Below are positions 37,284 through 48,904 of a stretch of 64,000 nt of DNA, piece after piece. Location of the stretch: NCBI GenBank assembly GCA_900660155.1, contig CABFPE010000608.1:242769-306768 (forward strand). Reading direction: 5' to 3'. This stretch comes from Hofstenia miamia. Lineage: Eukaryota; Xenacoelomorpha; Acoela; Hofsteniidae. The translations under genes and the position numbers were made by a program. A model generated the notes under the pieces. That model searched no databases. It was not told the origin of the DNA and saw only the letters and a program-made list of their open reading frames with translations. The first letter of the stretch is position 1. Each line of letters begins with the position of its first letter.

Positions 37284-39137
37284 ATGCGACGGTCATCTTC
37301 TGTACGTCAGGCGAAGAGCACAAGGCAAGTTTGTGTTGAAGATATTGAATCAACTATTAAATCTGATTATGGGATTGACATAGAGTTGGATCCAGAGTTC
37401 TTTGAAAGTATCAAACACCAAAAGTTTTCTAATGCCCTAATGAGCACTGAAATGGAGCTGCTTAAGAAAAATATTCTTGACCTGGACACTATTGGGCGCG
37501 CTAGAAATGGAAGAGTGTATCATCATGGTGTCATCAATACTAAATCTAATCGCTTAGTGATTATCCAAATCGACACAACCGAGACGAAATTGAAAATCTT
37601 CTCAAATGAAGCTCTAGAATGCGATTGCTTGCTTAATGAGGTGACAATCTTGTCAAGTAAGAAAGACTTGGAGTTAACCATTAAAATTTATAAAGAAGTA
37701 TTTAGATTCATATCCTTAGACAAATTCGAGTTAAAGGCCATCATTACATTGATAAGAGGAGGCTACGTCAATGCAAATGAGAGGATACGTATGAACGGTG
37801 TACTTGGGGTACTGATTAATGAGGAAATCGTGAAGCATAAAGTAAGAATTGAATGCAGTTTATTATTGTGGCGAGATCATTCTTCAGATGTTTGGAACGG
37901 ACTATACATACCAAAGATATCTTGTAAGTTTTCAAATGCTGAATACCTTGAAGTTTATGATGAGATTTCAAAATTTACCCATACTTTCTGGGAGTGTGCT
38001 TCAAGAGAACCAAATCACCCGCCACTAATTGAATGGGTTGAGTTGTTGAGAAAAATGAAATGCAGTAGTTTAGCTTTGAATGCAGAAAATCATATTGATT
38101 TGGAAGGATGCTCAAAGTTTTCTGATTATGTTAATCTAATCTTTAATGAAATTTGTATGTTAGAAAAGACCTTGACAAAGGATCAATTGAACATTGTTCA
38201 TCGCTTGGAAGTCCTCGTAGGACTACTTAATACCAAATTGAGTTTTGACTTATCAAGACAAACAGAGTCACAGGAAGTGCAAACGTTTGAGGAAGCAAAC
38301 GAAGCGCCCCTAGAAGGCGAGGAGCCACCACAGCGGAGTAAAGAAACTCCAGTTGCAATAAAGCAACCAAATATTATACACTCACCAAAGTTCTTTGAAA
38401 ATCTTAACACCAAGTTTATCAATATTTATTTATTTGAATCAGACGTACATATGTTTAAGAAAAACGATTTACTGGAAATAGAGACGCTTTTAAAGAATCA
38501 AATTGTTTTTGATGAATGTCTTAAAGAGCAGTGGAAATGCATTAACTACATTGCAGAGGTCTTCGACCTTCTCTATAAATTAATTGATTTTAAAATGTTT
38601 TATAATGACCTTATAGAAATGGTTGAAATGGGTGGGGTATTCATTTCAAACCTAGAAACTAATGAAGAAATTCGGGAGATGATCAATTCATGTCTCTCAA
38701 GTAGGAGTGTTAATAAGTTTTCATTCTTGAAATATTCTGCCAATAAAATGTTCAAGGGCAAAGAGATTTTAATGGAATTTAAAAATTTACAGAAATATTT
38801 GAATATTTTTGGCAACTGTCTTTTTAGTACTATTACATATGACGCTTTAAATGATTCATACTCAGAGATATCTGAAAAATTACAAGTCTTCTTGAATTTA
38901 AATGACCGAAATCATTCGCTGTTTAAAGCCTGTGAAGGATACATGTCTCATAAAGAAAACACATTCGATGACACAATAAGTAAGATAAAGCAACTAACAG
39001 ATAAATATATCAACATGATGGAAGGCTTCAAGCAGAAAATGGCATTTGGAGACCGAAACGAATATTTCACTCAAGTTAACATAACTATTTCGGAATACAT
39101 AAATCTTTGTCAGGAGACAATTGACGAATGGATTTGA
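37284..39137 (+). CDS. Intact intronless 617-residue protein, function unknown
   Basis: The longest intact frame in the window: ATG at 37284 and TGA at 39135-39137, with no transposon inside. Predicted as mostly helical, charged and soluble. It has no signal peptide, no membrane segment and no zinc-finger or catalytic motif that I recognise. Layout: basic N-terminus (MRRSSSVRQAKSTRQ), first domain to about residue 325, an acidic/Pro-rich linker (about 325-362, EAPLEGEEPPQRS), second domain about 366-617. The domain starts resemble each other (DPEFFESI.. and SPKFFENLN.., each followed about 20 residues on by KKN-x-L-x(2)-x-T), so an internal duplication is likely. It starts 252 bases after the hAT right end. 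No obvious polyadenylation signal lies within 150 bases of the stop. Possibilities are an orphan gene, a retrocopy, or cargo of an unrecognised element. The intact frame argues for recent selection or recent arrival. Confidence 0.75.
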   Translation: MRRSSSVRQAKSTRQVCVEDIESTIKSDYGIDIELDPEFFESIKHQKFSNALMSTEMELLKKNILDLDTIGRARNGRVYHHGVINTKSNRLVIIQIDTTETKLKIFSNEALECDCLLNEVTILSSKKDLELTIKIYKEVFRFISLDKFELKAIITLIRGGYVNANERIRMNGVLGVLINEEIVKHKVRIECSLLLWRDHSSDVWNGLYIPKISCKFSNAEYLEVYDEISKFTHTFWECASREPNHPPLIEWVELLRKMKCSSLALNAENHIDLEGCSKFSDYVNLIFNEICMLEKTLTKDQLNIVHRLEVLVGLLNTKLSFDLSRQTESQEVQTFEEANEAPLEGEEPPQRSKETPVAIKQPNIIHSPKFFENLNTKFINIYLFESDVHMFKKNDLLEIETLLKNQIVFDECLKEQWKCINYIAEVFDLLYKLIDFKMFYNDLIEMVEMGGVFISNLETNEEIREMINSCLSSRSVNKFSFLKYSANKMFKGKEILMEFKNLQKYLNIFGNCLFSTITYDALNDSYSEISEKLQVFLNLNDRNHSLFKACEGYMSHKENTFDDTISKIKQLTDKYINMMEGFKQKMAFGDRNEYFTQVNITISEYINLCQETIDEWI

Positions 39138-39793
39138 CCATAATGTAGAATTGTATATATTAATTTGAATATTTTGAAATTTATTTAAAGGGTATGTTCA
39201 ACAAACGTAATTTACCCTGTAAATATTAACAAAAATGCAATAGGCTTTCCTTTACCTTTGACTTTTTTATATATCTGAACAAATTTACAACGTATACTAT
39301 TTAATTAAATATATTTTGTTATTGTGGCATGCAGCTTCAATAGATTGTAAGCAAATTCTAAAGATGAAGTGGTTTTTTCGTTCTTAGTTTTTGCAACTAA
39401 CAAAACGTGTTGTTTTGGAAAACAAAGACAACAAATGGTATATTTTAAAACTTGTTTCTGAATGTTTTACAACGTTTCTGCAGCCTACTGAATTGCTTGG
39501 AATATCAACACTACATTAAAATTTTCGTCTTTACATGATTAAATATTTAATTGCAGCTTGCATTATGGTATTTATTTAGCGAAAAAGTAGAAATAATTTT
39601 ATTTCCACAGCCACCATATTCTTCATAATTGTTATTATGGCCATAATATAAGGAGAAATTTTAAAATAAGGCAACTATGGATGGCTGAGAAAATTCACCT
39701 TGCATGTAGAGACTAGTGTTTGAATCCACTTTGAAACATGTGAATGAATAGAAAATTCCATTATTAGTTGTTCTTAAGAATCAAGATAGTCAC

Positions 39794-40709
39794 CAGGGCT
39801 TTTAAAGTTTGAAATTTGAATACCTTTCATATTTTGATTTGAGAATCTGAATATTATCTTATTCAAAGTTTCATTTGAAATTTGAAAGCTTGAAAATTTT
39901 ATTTTAAGTTGGATATTTCTTAGAAAACGTTCATACATACAAAAGAAATTCATGTTTTTGAGACTGCATAACAATTTGGTGACTGTGCTCAAACCCACAA
40001 GCTTTGATTTGTAGCAATATGAAGTATATACTAGAACATAATTTAAACAAACATAGCCTACTGTCTACACAGAAAGGAAAATATGATTACATTTTTATTA
40101 CATAAAGACATCTAATTTCTAGTATNNNNNNNNNNNNNNNNNNNNNAGATTTGTAGCAATATGAAGTATATACTAGAACATAATTTAAACAAACATAGCC
40201 TACTGTCTACACAGAAAGGAAAATATGATTACATTTTTATTACATAAAGACATCTAATTTCTAGTATATGTTGTCATTTTAAAAAAGGTCGAAATTGCTC
40301 ATTTATTATTCCAGATAAATCAGCATAATAATACAACATACATATGTGGCTATGATAGTAACAAAGTCTGCAAAAGTTGTTCAGTGTTAGTTTTATCATT
40401 ATTAAACATGGTAGGTGAACAAGTCCAAGACATTTATTTCAGTGAATCAATTTATAAAGTCATTATTAATACCAGTCATTTTAATAATAATACACTAGAT
40501 TATATAATTTAAAATTTATTAAATATAATTTTACCATAAAATAATATTGAAAAAATTAAATGAAGTGTTGTTGTGCAAGTTTTGACACAATTTGAATATT
40601 AAACTGCTTTGCTCTTTAGCTTTTAAAAATTGTTTTGAAAGTAAAATTTTGGAATTTTCCATAATTTGATTTGAAAGTTTGAAAATTTGAATTTGATTTG
40701 ACAGCCCTG
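39794..40709. mobile_element. hAT-type element, about 0.9 kb including a duplicated gap
   Basis: Begins CAGGGCTTTTAAAG and ends TTTGACAGCCCTG. Target duplication ATAGTCAC (39786-39793) and ATAGTCAA (40710-40717), 7 of 8. Subterminal TTTGAAATTTGAA-like motifs occur at both ends. No coding sequence. The N gap and its duplicated flanks inflate its length. Confidence 0.7.
40006..40267. repeat. 120-bp duplication around a 21-N gap
   Basis: Bases 40006-40125 and 40148-40267 are the same sequence on either side of N (40126-40146). Probably unmerged contig ends. Confidence 0.85.
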
Positions 40710-40790
40710 ATAGTCAAAGGCACATAGTCACGTGATAACAGATTTGACCAAAATTTGTAAGAAAAACAAAATATTCACACATTCAATCAG

Positions 40791-40870
40791 AGTTGGAAAA
40801 AGCCCGCGGTTCTCGGCCGAGTACAGAATGGACCAAATGCATTAGTAACTGACTGTTTACAGTTTAAGTT
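40791..40870. mobile_element. hAT-like left terminus
   Basis: CAGAGTTGGAAAAAGCCCGCGG starts abruptly in AT-rich DNA and is GC-rich as in hAT ends. No right partner found. Confidence 0.3.
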
Positions 40871-41621
40871 GCAAGAATACGGACGTTCTGGACGATTTGA
40901 TTTGATATACTATAATAAGAACGTTAAATTAGCAACACTTAAATTGTTAATCCTGTGGAGAAAAAAGCAGATAAAGAAATATACATGTATATTGTGATTA
41001 TGCAATGAATTAATAATACAAGTTAACCATAATTAATATAGTTAAAATATAATATTTCATTATGTTTATTGTATGAGCTAAGAGGGTCGAGTGAATTTAT
41101 TTTGTGGTGGGGTTTTTCATTTAAATCGGGTTATTTAGGGTGTTTTTCAATATTGATGACTAGGAACCGGAAAAATAGTTGACAGCCCGCAAAATAGTCA
41201 TTTTTCAAATGCGTCTAAAATTGTAAAAATAGTTGCTGTAAGAAGATTACTTTTTTAGTTGTAAAATGACTCTATGACATGTTATGAAGTCAACGGGAAA
41301 TATCAAATAAACATCTTCATACATCATATTTACAACTTCAAATAAAATACACACAGTGTGAAAACACTCCATCTGTCTTCAAACTGACATAAAGAAGAAT
41401 TTGTGTACAGATTTTGCCAACTATATTGCTCGTACAAAATGTTTTTAAGAAATTGGACGATGATGTACATCTTCCGCACATATTTTATATACATGTCGCC
41501 AACTATTACAGTTGCCGAATAGTTAAAATAGTGAAAAATAGTTGATGTTAAGATGAACAGATTGATCCTAGAACCCAATTATTCCTGCATTTAAAAATTA
41601 CTAGATATTTTTAGCTTTAGT

Positions 41622-41624
<3 letters not shown>

Positions 41625-41656
<32 letters not shown>
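41625..41656. repeat. (TA)n microsatellite
   Basis: Pure TA run at the edge of the mariner remnant, a natural TA target. Confidence 0.85.
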
Positions 41657-41660
<4 letters not shown>

Positions 41661-41661
<1 letters not shown>

Positions 41662-42110
41662 AGGGGTGATTCAAAAGTTCTGACACTTTTTTGAATTTCG
41701 TGTTTTATAGTTGCCTTCCATCAAAAGAAAACATTTACTTAGAAACATATATTAATAAGTATGATTTTTTACAGTTAGTCTCATTTTTCAAAATACGAGC
41801 CATCTTTATTGATACACTTAATCGATCGCTCGGGTAACTTCTGGAGTTCTTCTCTAAAGCAACTTTGAGAAGTCTGAGAAATCCAGCTATTGATAGCTAC
41901 TTTCACTTCTTTCAAAGATTTGAATTTTCTTCCTTGTAAAGTCTTTTTCATGGGACCGAACAAATGACAATCAGTTAGGGCGAGGTCCGAGCTTTAAGGC
42001 GGGAGCTCCCAGTTTTTTTCTCGCAAAGCCGTCAATATTCTTCGTTCGCTGTCCGGTCTGGCAGGGTCCTTTTTTCGAAAGATTTTGAAAAAGGCCATCC
42101 AATCTGGTGG
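41661..42110 (-). mobile_element. Mariner transposase C-terminal remnant
   Basis: The edge GAGGGGTGATTCAAAAGTTCTGACAC is a mariner-type terminal repeat. Minus-strand translation gives RRILTALREKNWELPP, one stop, then SSDLALTDCHLFGPMKKTLQGR and the C-terminal helices ending SYFEK. This matches the WELL.HPPYSPDLAPSDYHLFG block of mariner DDE/D transposases, with Pro and Tyr positions lost. The rest of the transposase and the other terminal repeat are absent, so this is a 5'-truncated fossil. Confidence 0.8.
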
Positions 42111-42149
42111 TCAGCATTAATGGTCTCTCCTTTGGGCAGATTGTCGGTA

Positions 42150-43280
42150 AGGATTATCTCTATTGTCCCAAACGACAATTTCAGATATCATTATTGCTTA
42201 GTGAACATAGCAATCTTTTATTGAACAGAAATCATGACAAATTGTAAAAAATGCTTTAGTTGTTTAGGATTAATTAGAAGAAATATGAATATTAGTTTAT
42301 TTTCAATAGAACACAGACATCTTCATAGCAAATTTGGACAAATCACAATTATAACTATTAGTCTATGATTCATATTGAGACCATGCTTCGTGGCACCAAT
42401 TTTCTCATTTCATGCATCGAATGCAGTCCGCCTTTGGAAGGATAATGAGGAACTTATCACTAATAATGCATAAGTAGTTCATGGAATGATTTTGCACTTT
42501 GACTTTGAAATGTATTGCCTTTGCCTTTTACCTTTTTCTTTCCCAGTAGATGTAGTAAGAATAGACAGGCTGATGGAGCACTGCCTGATGCTCCTCTGAT
42601 GAAAGCAGAGGATATACATGTAGTTTATGCAAACGGCGTTGCTGATGCACTTCCTGAGGACCTCACATCAGACACTTTATAAAATATAATCTGTTTTCTG
42701 ACACCTTAGTGTTTTTATAGCAGCATAGTTGCTAAACTACAAATACAGCAGGATTGACTTCAAAGGCGAAGAATAAGTTCTTTAAGCAACCATAAGTGTC
42801 AGAGGAATAGAATTTCAAGAGCTTCACAAATTTATCATTATTTCACATTTACATAGAGTGTATGTGGGGATAAGTTCAATTTTGGCTCACATAGTTGTAA
42901 AACGAGTCGGGTCAGATTGAGATATTCAATTGTAAAATCTTGTTTAAATCGGGTTGAAGCTTAAGATGTTAATTTTTTCTATATATTCAAATAAAGATCA
43001 TATTTAAATGAAATTCATTTACTTGTAAATTAAGCATTATATATATAAACTATTTTTTACAATTAATTGCTTATTTATAATTTCAATTGAGTACTCCATG
43101 ATTATTATTACAATTTTTATTGTTGCTATTATTATTTAAATTTTAGATACCGAGAGAGGTAATTTACGCATCCACAATATCTATCGACTTCTTTCTTTGA
43201 CTCTGGGGTTTCCATTGACTTTATGTTGGCTATTTTCTCTGTACTTGAAAACAACCCTTGTTTCGAGATCGTATGCCCTA
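42150..43280. other. AT-rich spacer
   Basis: No gene supported. A slightly GC-richer patch at 42555-42680 has short open frames without motifs. Confidence 0.4.
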
Positions 43281-43289
43281 TAAATACAC

Positions 43290-44741
43290 TTAGATTATTG
43301 AAGACGCAAACCGTTTTCTTTCAGTCGTTTTCAAACCAGTTTGAATGAAGTTGATGCAATAACGATGTCGTCTATATAGGGAACAGCAGAGAGACTCGCT
43401 AAAAAAATGTTCCATCATTCTTTGAAAGGAGGAAGGTGCGTTGCACAGTCGGAAGGCCATCGCATTAAAGTCATATAGTTCGCCTGACATTTCAAAAGCA
43501 GTAAGATGTTTGGCATCTTCTTCAAGAGCCACTTGCCAATAATCGCTAGCACAAGCCAATGTGGTGAAGTATTTACAATTTGAGAAGTTTGCTAAAATAA
43601 AGCTGATATTTGGTATTGGAAACACGTCCTTGATGGTTACTGTATTAAGCCAACAAAAATCCACCATTTTCCTTTTACAAAAAACATGTTGATCTCCGGG
43701 TTAACCTTCACTTGCGAATTATGCCGGTTTTAGCATGTCCTCAATTTGATTTTTGCTTTCTTCAATAAGATTATGAGGCAATTTGTACGATTTACCCATG
43801 TGCGGCACAGCACGTTCAGTCAGCCGAATGTCATGCGTTAGTATCCTACAGAGTGGTCCGTCAGGCACAAAAATTTCACTATTTTTTCTGAGATGGTCTA
43901 CAAGCATTTGTTTCTGACCTTTAGATAATTTCATTCCAAAACTGCCAAATTATTTAGAGTCATCTATATTGGGAACAACAGAAGCAAAAGGCAAAGATAC
44001 TTCAAACTGTCGCATGTCTGGAACTCCCAGAAACAGTTCGTAAATTGGATTATCGGGAACACTAAATTCAACGGTTTTCTCAACACCATTGAAATATAGA
44101 TCCACGCGTGCCGTTCCACCACTTGACGTTTTTTGTCCATTAGCTAATAGAAAGTTCCTCTAGCGTTTATAATATGGTAATGCCAACTTATTACAAAGTT
44201 TAACTGACATAACATTAATACTACTGCCGGAATCTAACAGGCATCTCACTTTCACTAAGTACCATTTAGTACATTTACAATAGCAATCAGCATCAAATTC
44301 CATTTCCCAGACTGGGTTCCAGACTGGGTTGTGCCCTGTTTTTTTGTTCGTCAACAACAAACAGAATCGTTAAACATGTTCAAACTTACCACATTTGAAG
44401 CATTCGATATTGAGCAGCAAACCATAATTCCTCATAAAAGATGTTACGACATGCTTTGTCGCAGCAGCTTGTTCTATCCACTCCATTTTATTCATAAACA
44501 GAATTACATAGGCGATTTTCGTAAAATCTTTTGACTGGTAAAGATTCCAATCACTAACATCTGAAATTTTTTGCCTCAAAAGTTCACTCAAGATAGTATC
44601 GGAATAACCAACAATAGCCAGCCTTTCAGGCCGATCTTTAAACAGCTCCCAGTTTTCGCGAGTCCTGATTTTCAGAAGATCATCACAGGTAATGAATCGC
44701 TTCTCGTCTCTTATTTCCGCCATCAGTGTTGTGTATGCCAT
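43290..44741 (-). mobile_element. Ty3/gypsy-type LTR retrotransposon remnant (gag-protease-RT)
   Basis: Read from 44741 downwards. First, a gag-like frame (44370-44741) ending in a partial zinc knuckle (CFKCGKFEH). Next, a retropepsin-like frame (44160-44360) with LLDSGSSINVMS, the active-site D-S/T-G. Then the RT fingers (43719-43934), and an RT palm frame (43290-43667) with ASDYWQVALEE, TAFEMSGELYDFN and FRLCNAPSSFQRMM, the usual YWQ, TAF and FGL.NAP.TFQR motifs. Frames are separated by stops and shifts. No integrase and no LTRs were found. The YxDD box itself is damaged (SLYRRHRY where VYLDD is expected). Confidence 0.85.
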
Positions 44742-45299
44742 ACTTGATTTTGATTGAGTGTTTTAGAATGCTCTCATCTACAATTGTCTACAACATGCCC
44801 ATTTTCAGTTGCCCTTTTTGGGCGCCGTTCTTATCATTCTCTTCCTTGTAGTTTCTTCTTAGAAATTGAAAAATCTCTGAATCCAGAATGCATCACCAGG
44901 TTGAAAAATCTGAATTGTAGGTAGGTTTAATTGACTAAGCCAATATCGGTTTGTCGACGGAACTTCTCTATAGTTTATTTAACTACTACTAAAACACTTA
45001 CAAAAAGAATGCTAAACAATGCTAAACATACGTTCTTGTCAATCACCCCTATAACCTTTACCGTATTAATTATTGTAAACACCATACTGACAATTATTAT
45101 TATTAATATTATTATTACTATTATAATAATTATTATTTTTAGCCACTTAAAAATGTAAAACTGTATTATATACACATGACGCAAACACTCACACACGCAA
45201 ACAAACTGCATTATCAACACTGCTATGAAATATCATAAAACTTAGTAAATCTTTTCTTACTTTCATTTATGACTAGTTTTTTAATATTATAATTTTAGA

Positions 45300-45640
45300 T
45301 GAATGTAATCTTGAGAACTTAGAGAATCGTTATAAAGACAATTTTAAAACTATTTATCTAAACGCCAGAATTCAAATAGAAATCATTTTCTTAAAATTTC
45401 ATCTCAATTTGGCTCAAATTCAATTTTTTCTATCACAGAAACTTGGTTAAGCAATGATACAAATCCAAATTTGTCCAGTATAGACCCCGAAAATTTTAAT
45501 GTTTTTGTTAAGAATAGAGATAGTAAAAGTGGTGACATTATGCTAATTGTACCAAAAGTTTCAAATCCAATACGTAAAACAGAAGTTGAATCAGATCTTT
45601 CTGTTTTTGAGTCATTATGGAACGAAATTTAATAACCTAC
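45300..45640 (+). mobile_element. CR1/Jockey-like LINE endonuclease N-terminus, fragment 1
   Basis: Frames read FKTIYLNAR..., then FSITETWLSNDTNPNLSSID and a piece ending FESLWNEI. ITETWL and the following block are the start of a LINE AP endonuclease. The fragment stops before the catalytic core and is separate from the next piece. Confidence 0.65.
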
Positions 45641-46079
45641 AAATTCTTCGGAAATGAATGAGGCCTACTTATAATCCAAATATGAATGTTCTTGTAGAGT
45701 ATATAAAGTTTAATTGCAATGAAATTTCAAATTTTCTTAGAAATAACTAGTCACTAAACCGGTAAGGCTCCCCTACGTAGATCTTCCTGAATTATACGAA
45801 AGATGGCATGCCAGGGATGACATGCTCTTTCATCTTCACTTGAACGACCTTGACTACATACTACATTAACAAAACAGATTGTAGTTTGTTTATTTCGCCC
45901 AGATACCAGTGTCTTTGTAGTTTTATGAAATGGGTACTTTTTCAGTGTATTCAGGACAAAGCTGCTTGTTTCCATTTGAATTCATTGCTAAAATTTCTAT
46001 ATGACTCTTTTCAAAGTCATGCATCTTGTTTTAAGGTAATTGTGCATTTCGACATGTGAGACAGCTATATTGTATCTTT

Positions 46080-48340
46080 CAGAGAATTTTCAGCCATCTG
46101 TGTCAGATCCAAATCATGTTAGCCCTAGCAACTTAAAAATTCGAAACTAACATTGTATAATAAGTGAACATAAAAGATTGATTAACCAGAAATGTTTCAT
46201 TTATAATTTTTACAAATACACCCTCAATATATAGTAAAGTAGATGAGCTTCAAATAATCAATAGCATGAATGATCCTGATATATCTGGATCTCAATCTTG
46301 GTTCTCTGATAAACATAATTCTAATAAATGTATCATTCCACGATTGAGTAAACATTTTCGGATGGACAGATCTTCCCACGGTGGAGGAGTTTGTTTGTGG
46401 ATACGAAATTCTCTAGAAGTTGTAATTCATGATGTAGATAGTCCTCATCCTGGAATTGACCTTGTAGCTTTTGCTTTTTCAAATTTTTTTATTCTTTTCT
46501 TATCCTCGTATATTGTTCTTACATTGAAGCGTGAAGTATCTAAAATGATATACAACTACATAACACACACTGTTGACAGTATTATTCTAAATTCTACCAA
46601 CAATCTCATTCTATGTGGACATTTCAATAATCTATTTATTTCTCGACATCTTCAATGTTTATCTAACAAAGCTACTCACCAGTCTTCAAAAATTGACATA
46701 TTCTTGATATCTACGGATATTTTTGATAGTCATCGCGAGTGTGAAATTAGTGCTCCCATTGGAAAAAGCAAACCCTCTGTTAATATAGCTAGATCAATTC
46801 TACTCAGAATCTCAACATCAAAAATACCATATAAAATTTTAGATTTACGCAAAAGCAACATAGATAAATTTGTGAATCTACTATTATGCCAAAATTTTAC
46901 TAATTTGTAATATTTGGAAGATATTACTCTAAACCACAATTATTTTATAAAATTATCTTTAAATGCATGAAGGTAATACCAAAGAGAACAGTATATTAGA
47001 TATAGGACAAAAAAAGACAAAATCCTACAGCTCAGGCCCTACCTCGATGTATCAACATTACTGTCAAAAACTAGATAATGTAATACTAAATGCCAAAAAG
47101 GACTGGGCTATCAAGATCAAATCAAACAGCATATCAGGAAGAAAAACATTTTAGAACATTGTAAATGAAGTTAGTGGCAAGTTTCCCTCAAAGCCCCTAA
47201 ATTATTTTCTACAAAAATATGACGATATTAATACAGCAATCGATGCTATTGCTAATCACTTCTCCAATACAACTACTAATTCAAAAGTTCAGTTTAATTA
47301 CAAACAATTCACTGAGAATGATTTTATATGCTATCCGTTAACTTCTGTTCTTCAAGCATATAACGATTTAAACCAATTATCTTCTAAAAAATGTGTAGGC
47401 AGTGATGGAATCTCAAATAAACTTTTTAGGGCTCCATCACCCTTTTGAGTGAGCCTTTATGTCCCACAATAAACTACAGTATTATAAGTCCAACTGTTCT
47501 TGATATATTCAAACAAGCAAATATTATTCCTATTCCTAAAAAAAAGATAGACCCTCACTCCTTGATATACGCCCAATTCTATACTCTCAGTTCCGGCAAT
47601 ATATCTAGAAAGAGTAAATGAATAAAATGTTAAGCCTATTCTTCTTCAATATGTGGACCTCTATCAGTTTGGCTATGTTCTGGATAACCAGCAGCGGCAT
47701 TGATATATTTGCTTGATATTATTACAACCTAGAGTGTTCTGATGTACAAGGTGTCATTGTACAATCACTTGATTTTGCGAAAGCCTTTGACACTATTTCA
47801 CATAAAATTCTTATTCAGAAGTAGAAGATGTTTCATTTAGCTCTTGGACTTATTAATTGCTTGAATAGCTATTTATACAATCGGTGCGCATTATTGACAA
47901 TGTGGAAAGCAAACTATACTATATTCAAAGGAGCGGTCCACAAGGTCCCATTTTGGGAGAATTGTTGTTTAAAATATACATATCAGATTTTACCAATAAG
48001 AAGCAAGGAAATAGCTAATGTAAATTTGCAGATGATATTACGTTTATAGTTCCTATTAAAACCTCTTTTACACATTCTTCACAATCAGAGTTAAATCAAT
48101 TTAAAGAATGGAGTGAAAAGAATTTACTGCAGCTAAATATGAGCAATTTTCGACAGAGCAAAAACTGGAATTCAGCATCAAATGAACTACAATATGTTAA
48201 AGAACATAAACTGCTGGTAGTTTGGATATCTTCTGACCTAAAATGGACCAAGCATATCAATGAATCAGTACGATGTGCGAGCCAAAGATTATACAGCTTG
48301 AGAGTTCTAAGAAATTTTCTATATCCAAAAGAGTTGTAGC
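46080..48340 (+). mobile_element. CR1/Jockey-like LINE with endonuclease and reverse transcriptase, decayed
   Basis: The 46266-46910 frame has FRMDRSSHGGGVCLWIRNSL (the RGGGV endonuclease motif) and LILCGHFNNL (GDFN core, with Asp to His). Further on come the linker (47160-47440) ending KKCVGSDGISNKLF, RT motif NIIPIPKK, LDFAKAFDTISHKIL (47770-47815), FADDITFIVPIKT (about 48021-48060) with the catalytic ADD, then the thumb ending SQRLYSLRVLRNFLYPKEL (to 48339). Many stops and frameshifts. The two catalytic-site changes and broken frames mean it is inactive. Its 3' end is cut at 48340-48353 by the minus-strand element. Confidence 0.8.
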
Positions 48341-48352
48341 CAGTTTATCAAA

Positions 48353-48872
48353 GCCTTATTCTAAGTTTGGTATTCCCAAATCTTCCAAGTATCTTTTATG
48401 CTTCTTACTCACTGCTACTACATCTGCCACTCCATTTTGCTTCCTTTTGTTCAGCTCTTCTTTTTCCCTTATTCTCATCCAGCTTCAACTTTCTGACCTG
48501 CTCTGTAACTTCTAATCCTGTTTCTTCTTTTTTCCATTCTTCCAGCATTCTTTTCCTATAACCCCTCTCATCTGGTCTGCTTCCTGTGTAACACTTCAAT
48601 GCTATCCTGTTCTGCTCATTTTGTCCACTTGTGCCGTTGTCCATTGGTCTAGTGTGGAACCTATACTGCCACTTCTCGAGTCCACACTCCCGATTGTGGA
48701 GTCTGCCTGTTGACCGGAGATTCTTCGCACCCTCTGACCATTTAAGGGCTATCGGGGACTGAGGGCCTTTCCTTTTTGTTACGCTTTCATTGAAGGTAGT
48801 GTCTAGAATCGGACTCGAACCCGGGTCCTCACGGTCCCAGCCTAGCCTTTTACCCCTTGGCCACTAGGACCC
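48353..48872 (-). mobile_element. Internally deleted LINE derivative with tRNA-like head (SINE-like)
   Basis: Read on the minus strand: a tRNA-like head (48802-48872), about 150 bases of leader, a 79-codon frame (48644-48405, starting MDNGTSGQNEQNRIAL), and then directly a short piece (about 48420-48353) translating as SKKHKRYLEDLGIPNL. That last piece is close to NKKHKRYLEELGVPK at the C-terminus of the full element next door (48945-49607). So a LINE-like 5' region is joined to the same family's 3' end with the middle lost. Confidence 0.6.
48802..48872 (-). promoter_or_regulatory. tRNA-like RNA polymerase III promoter (A and B boxes)
   Basis: Minus strand: starts GGGTCCTAG, has TGGCCAAGGGG as A box and GGTTCGAGTCC, an exact B-box match, about 40 bases further on. 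A D-arm (GGCC/GGCT) can pair, but the anticodon and acceptor stems do not, so this is not a working tRNA gene. It looks like a SINE head. Confidence 0.7.
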
Positions 48873-48904
48873 ATTATTATAATTATAATTATTATTTCTT
48901 ACTT

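Noticed and set aside
45754-45975. Minus-strand 73-codon frame
   Set aside because: No domain, lies between LINE fragments, composition of a chance frame.
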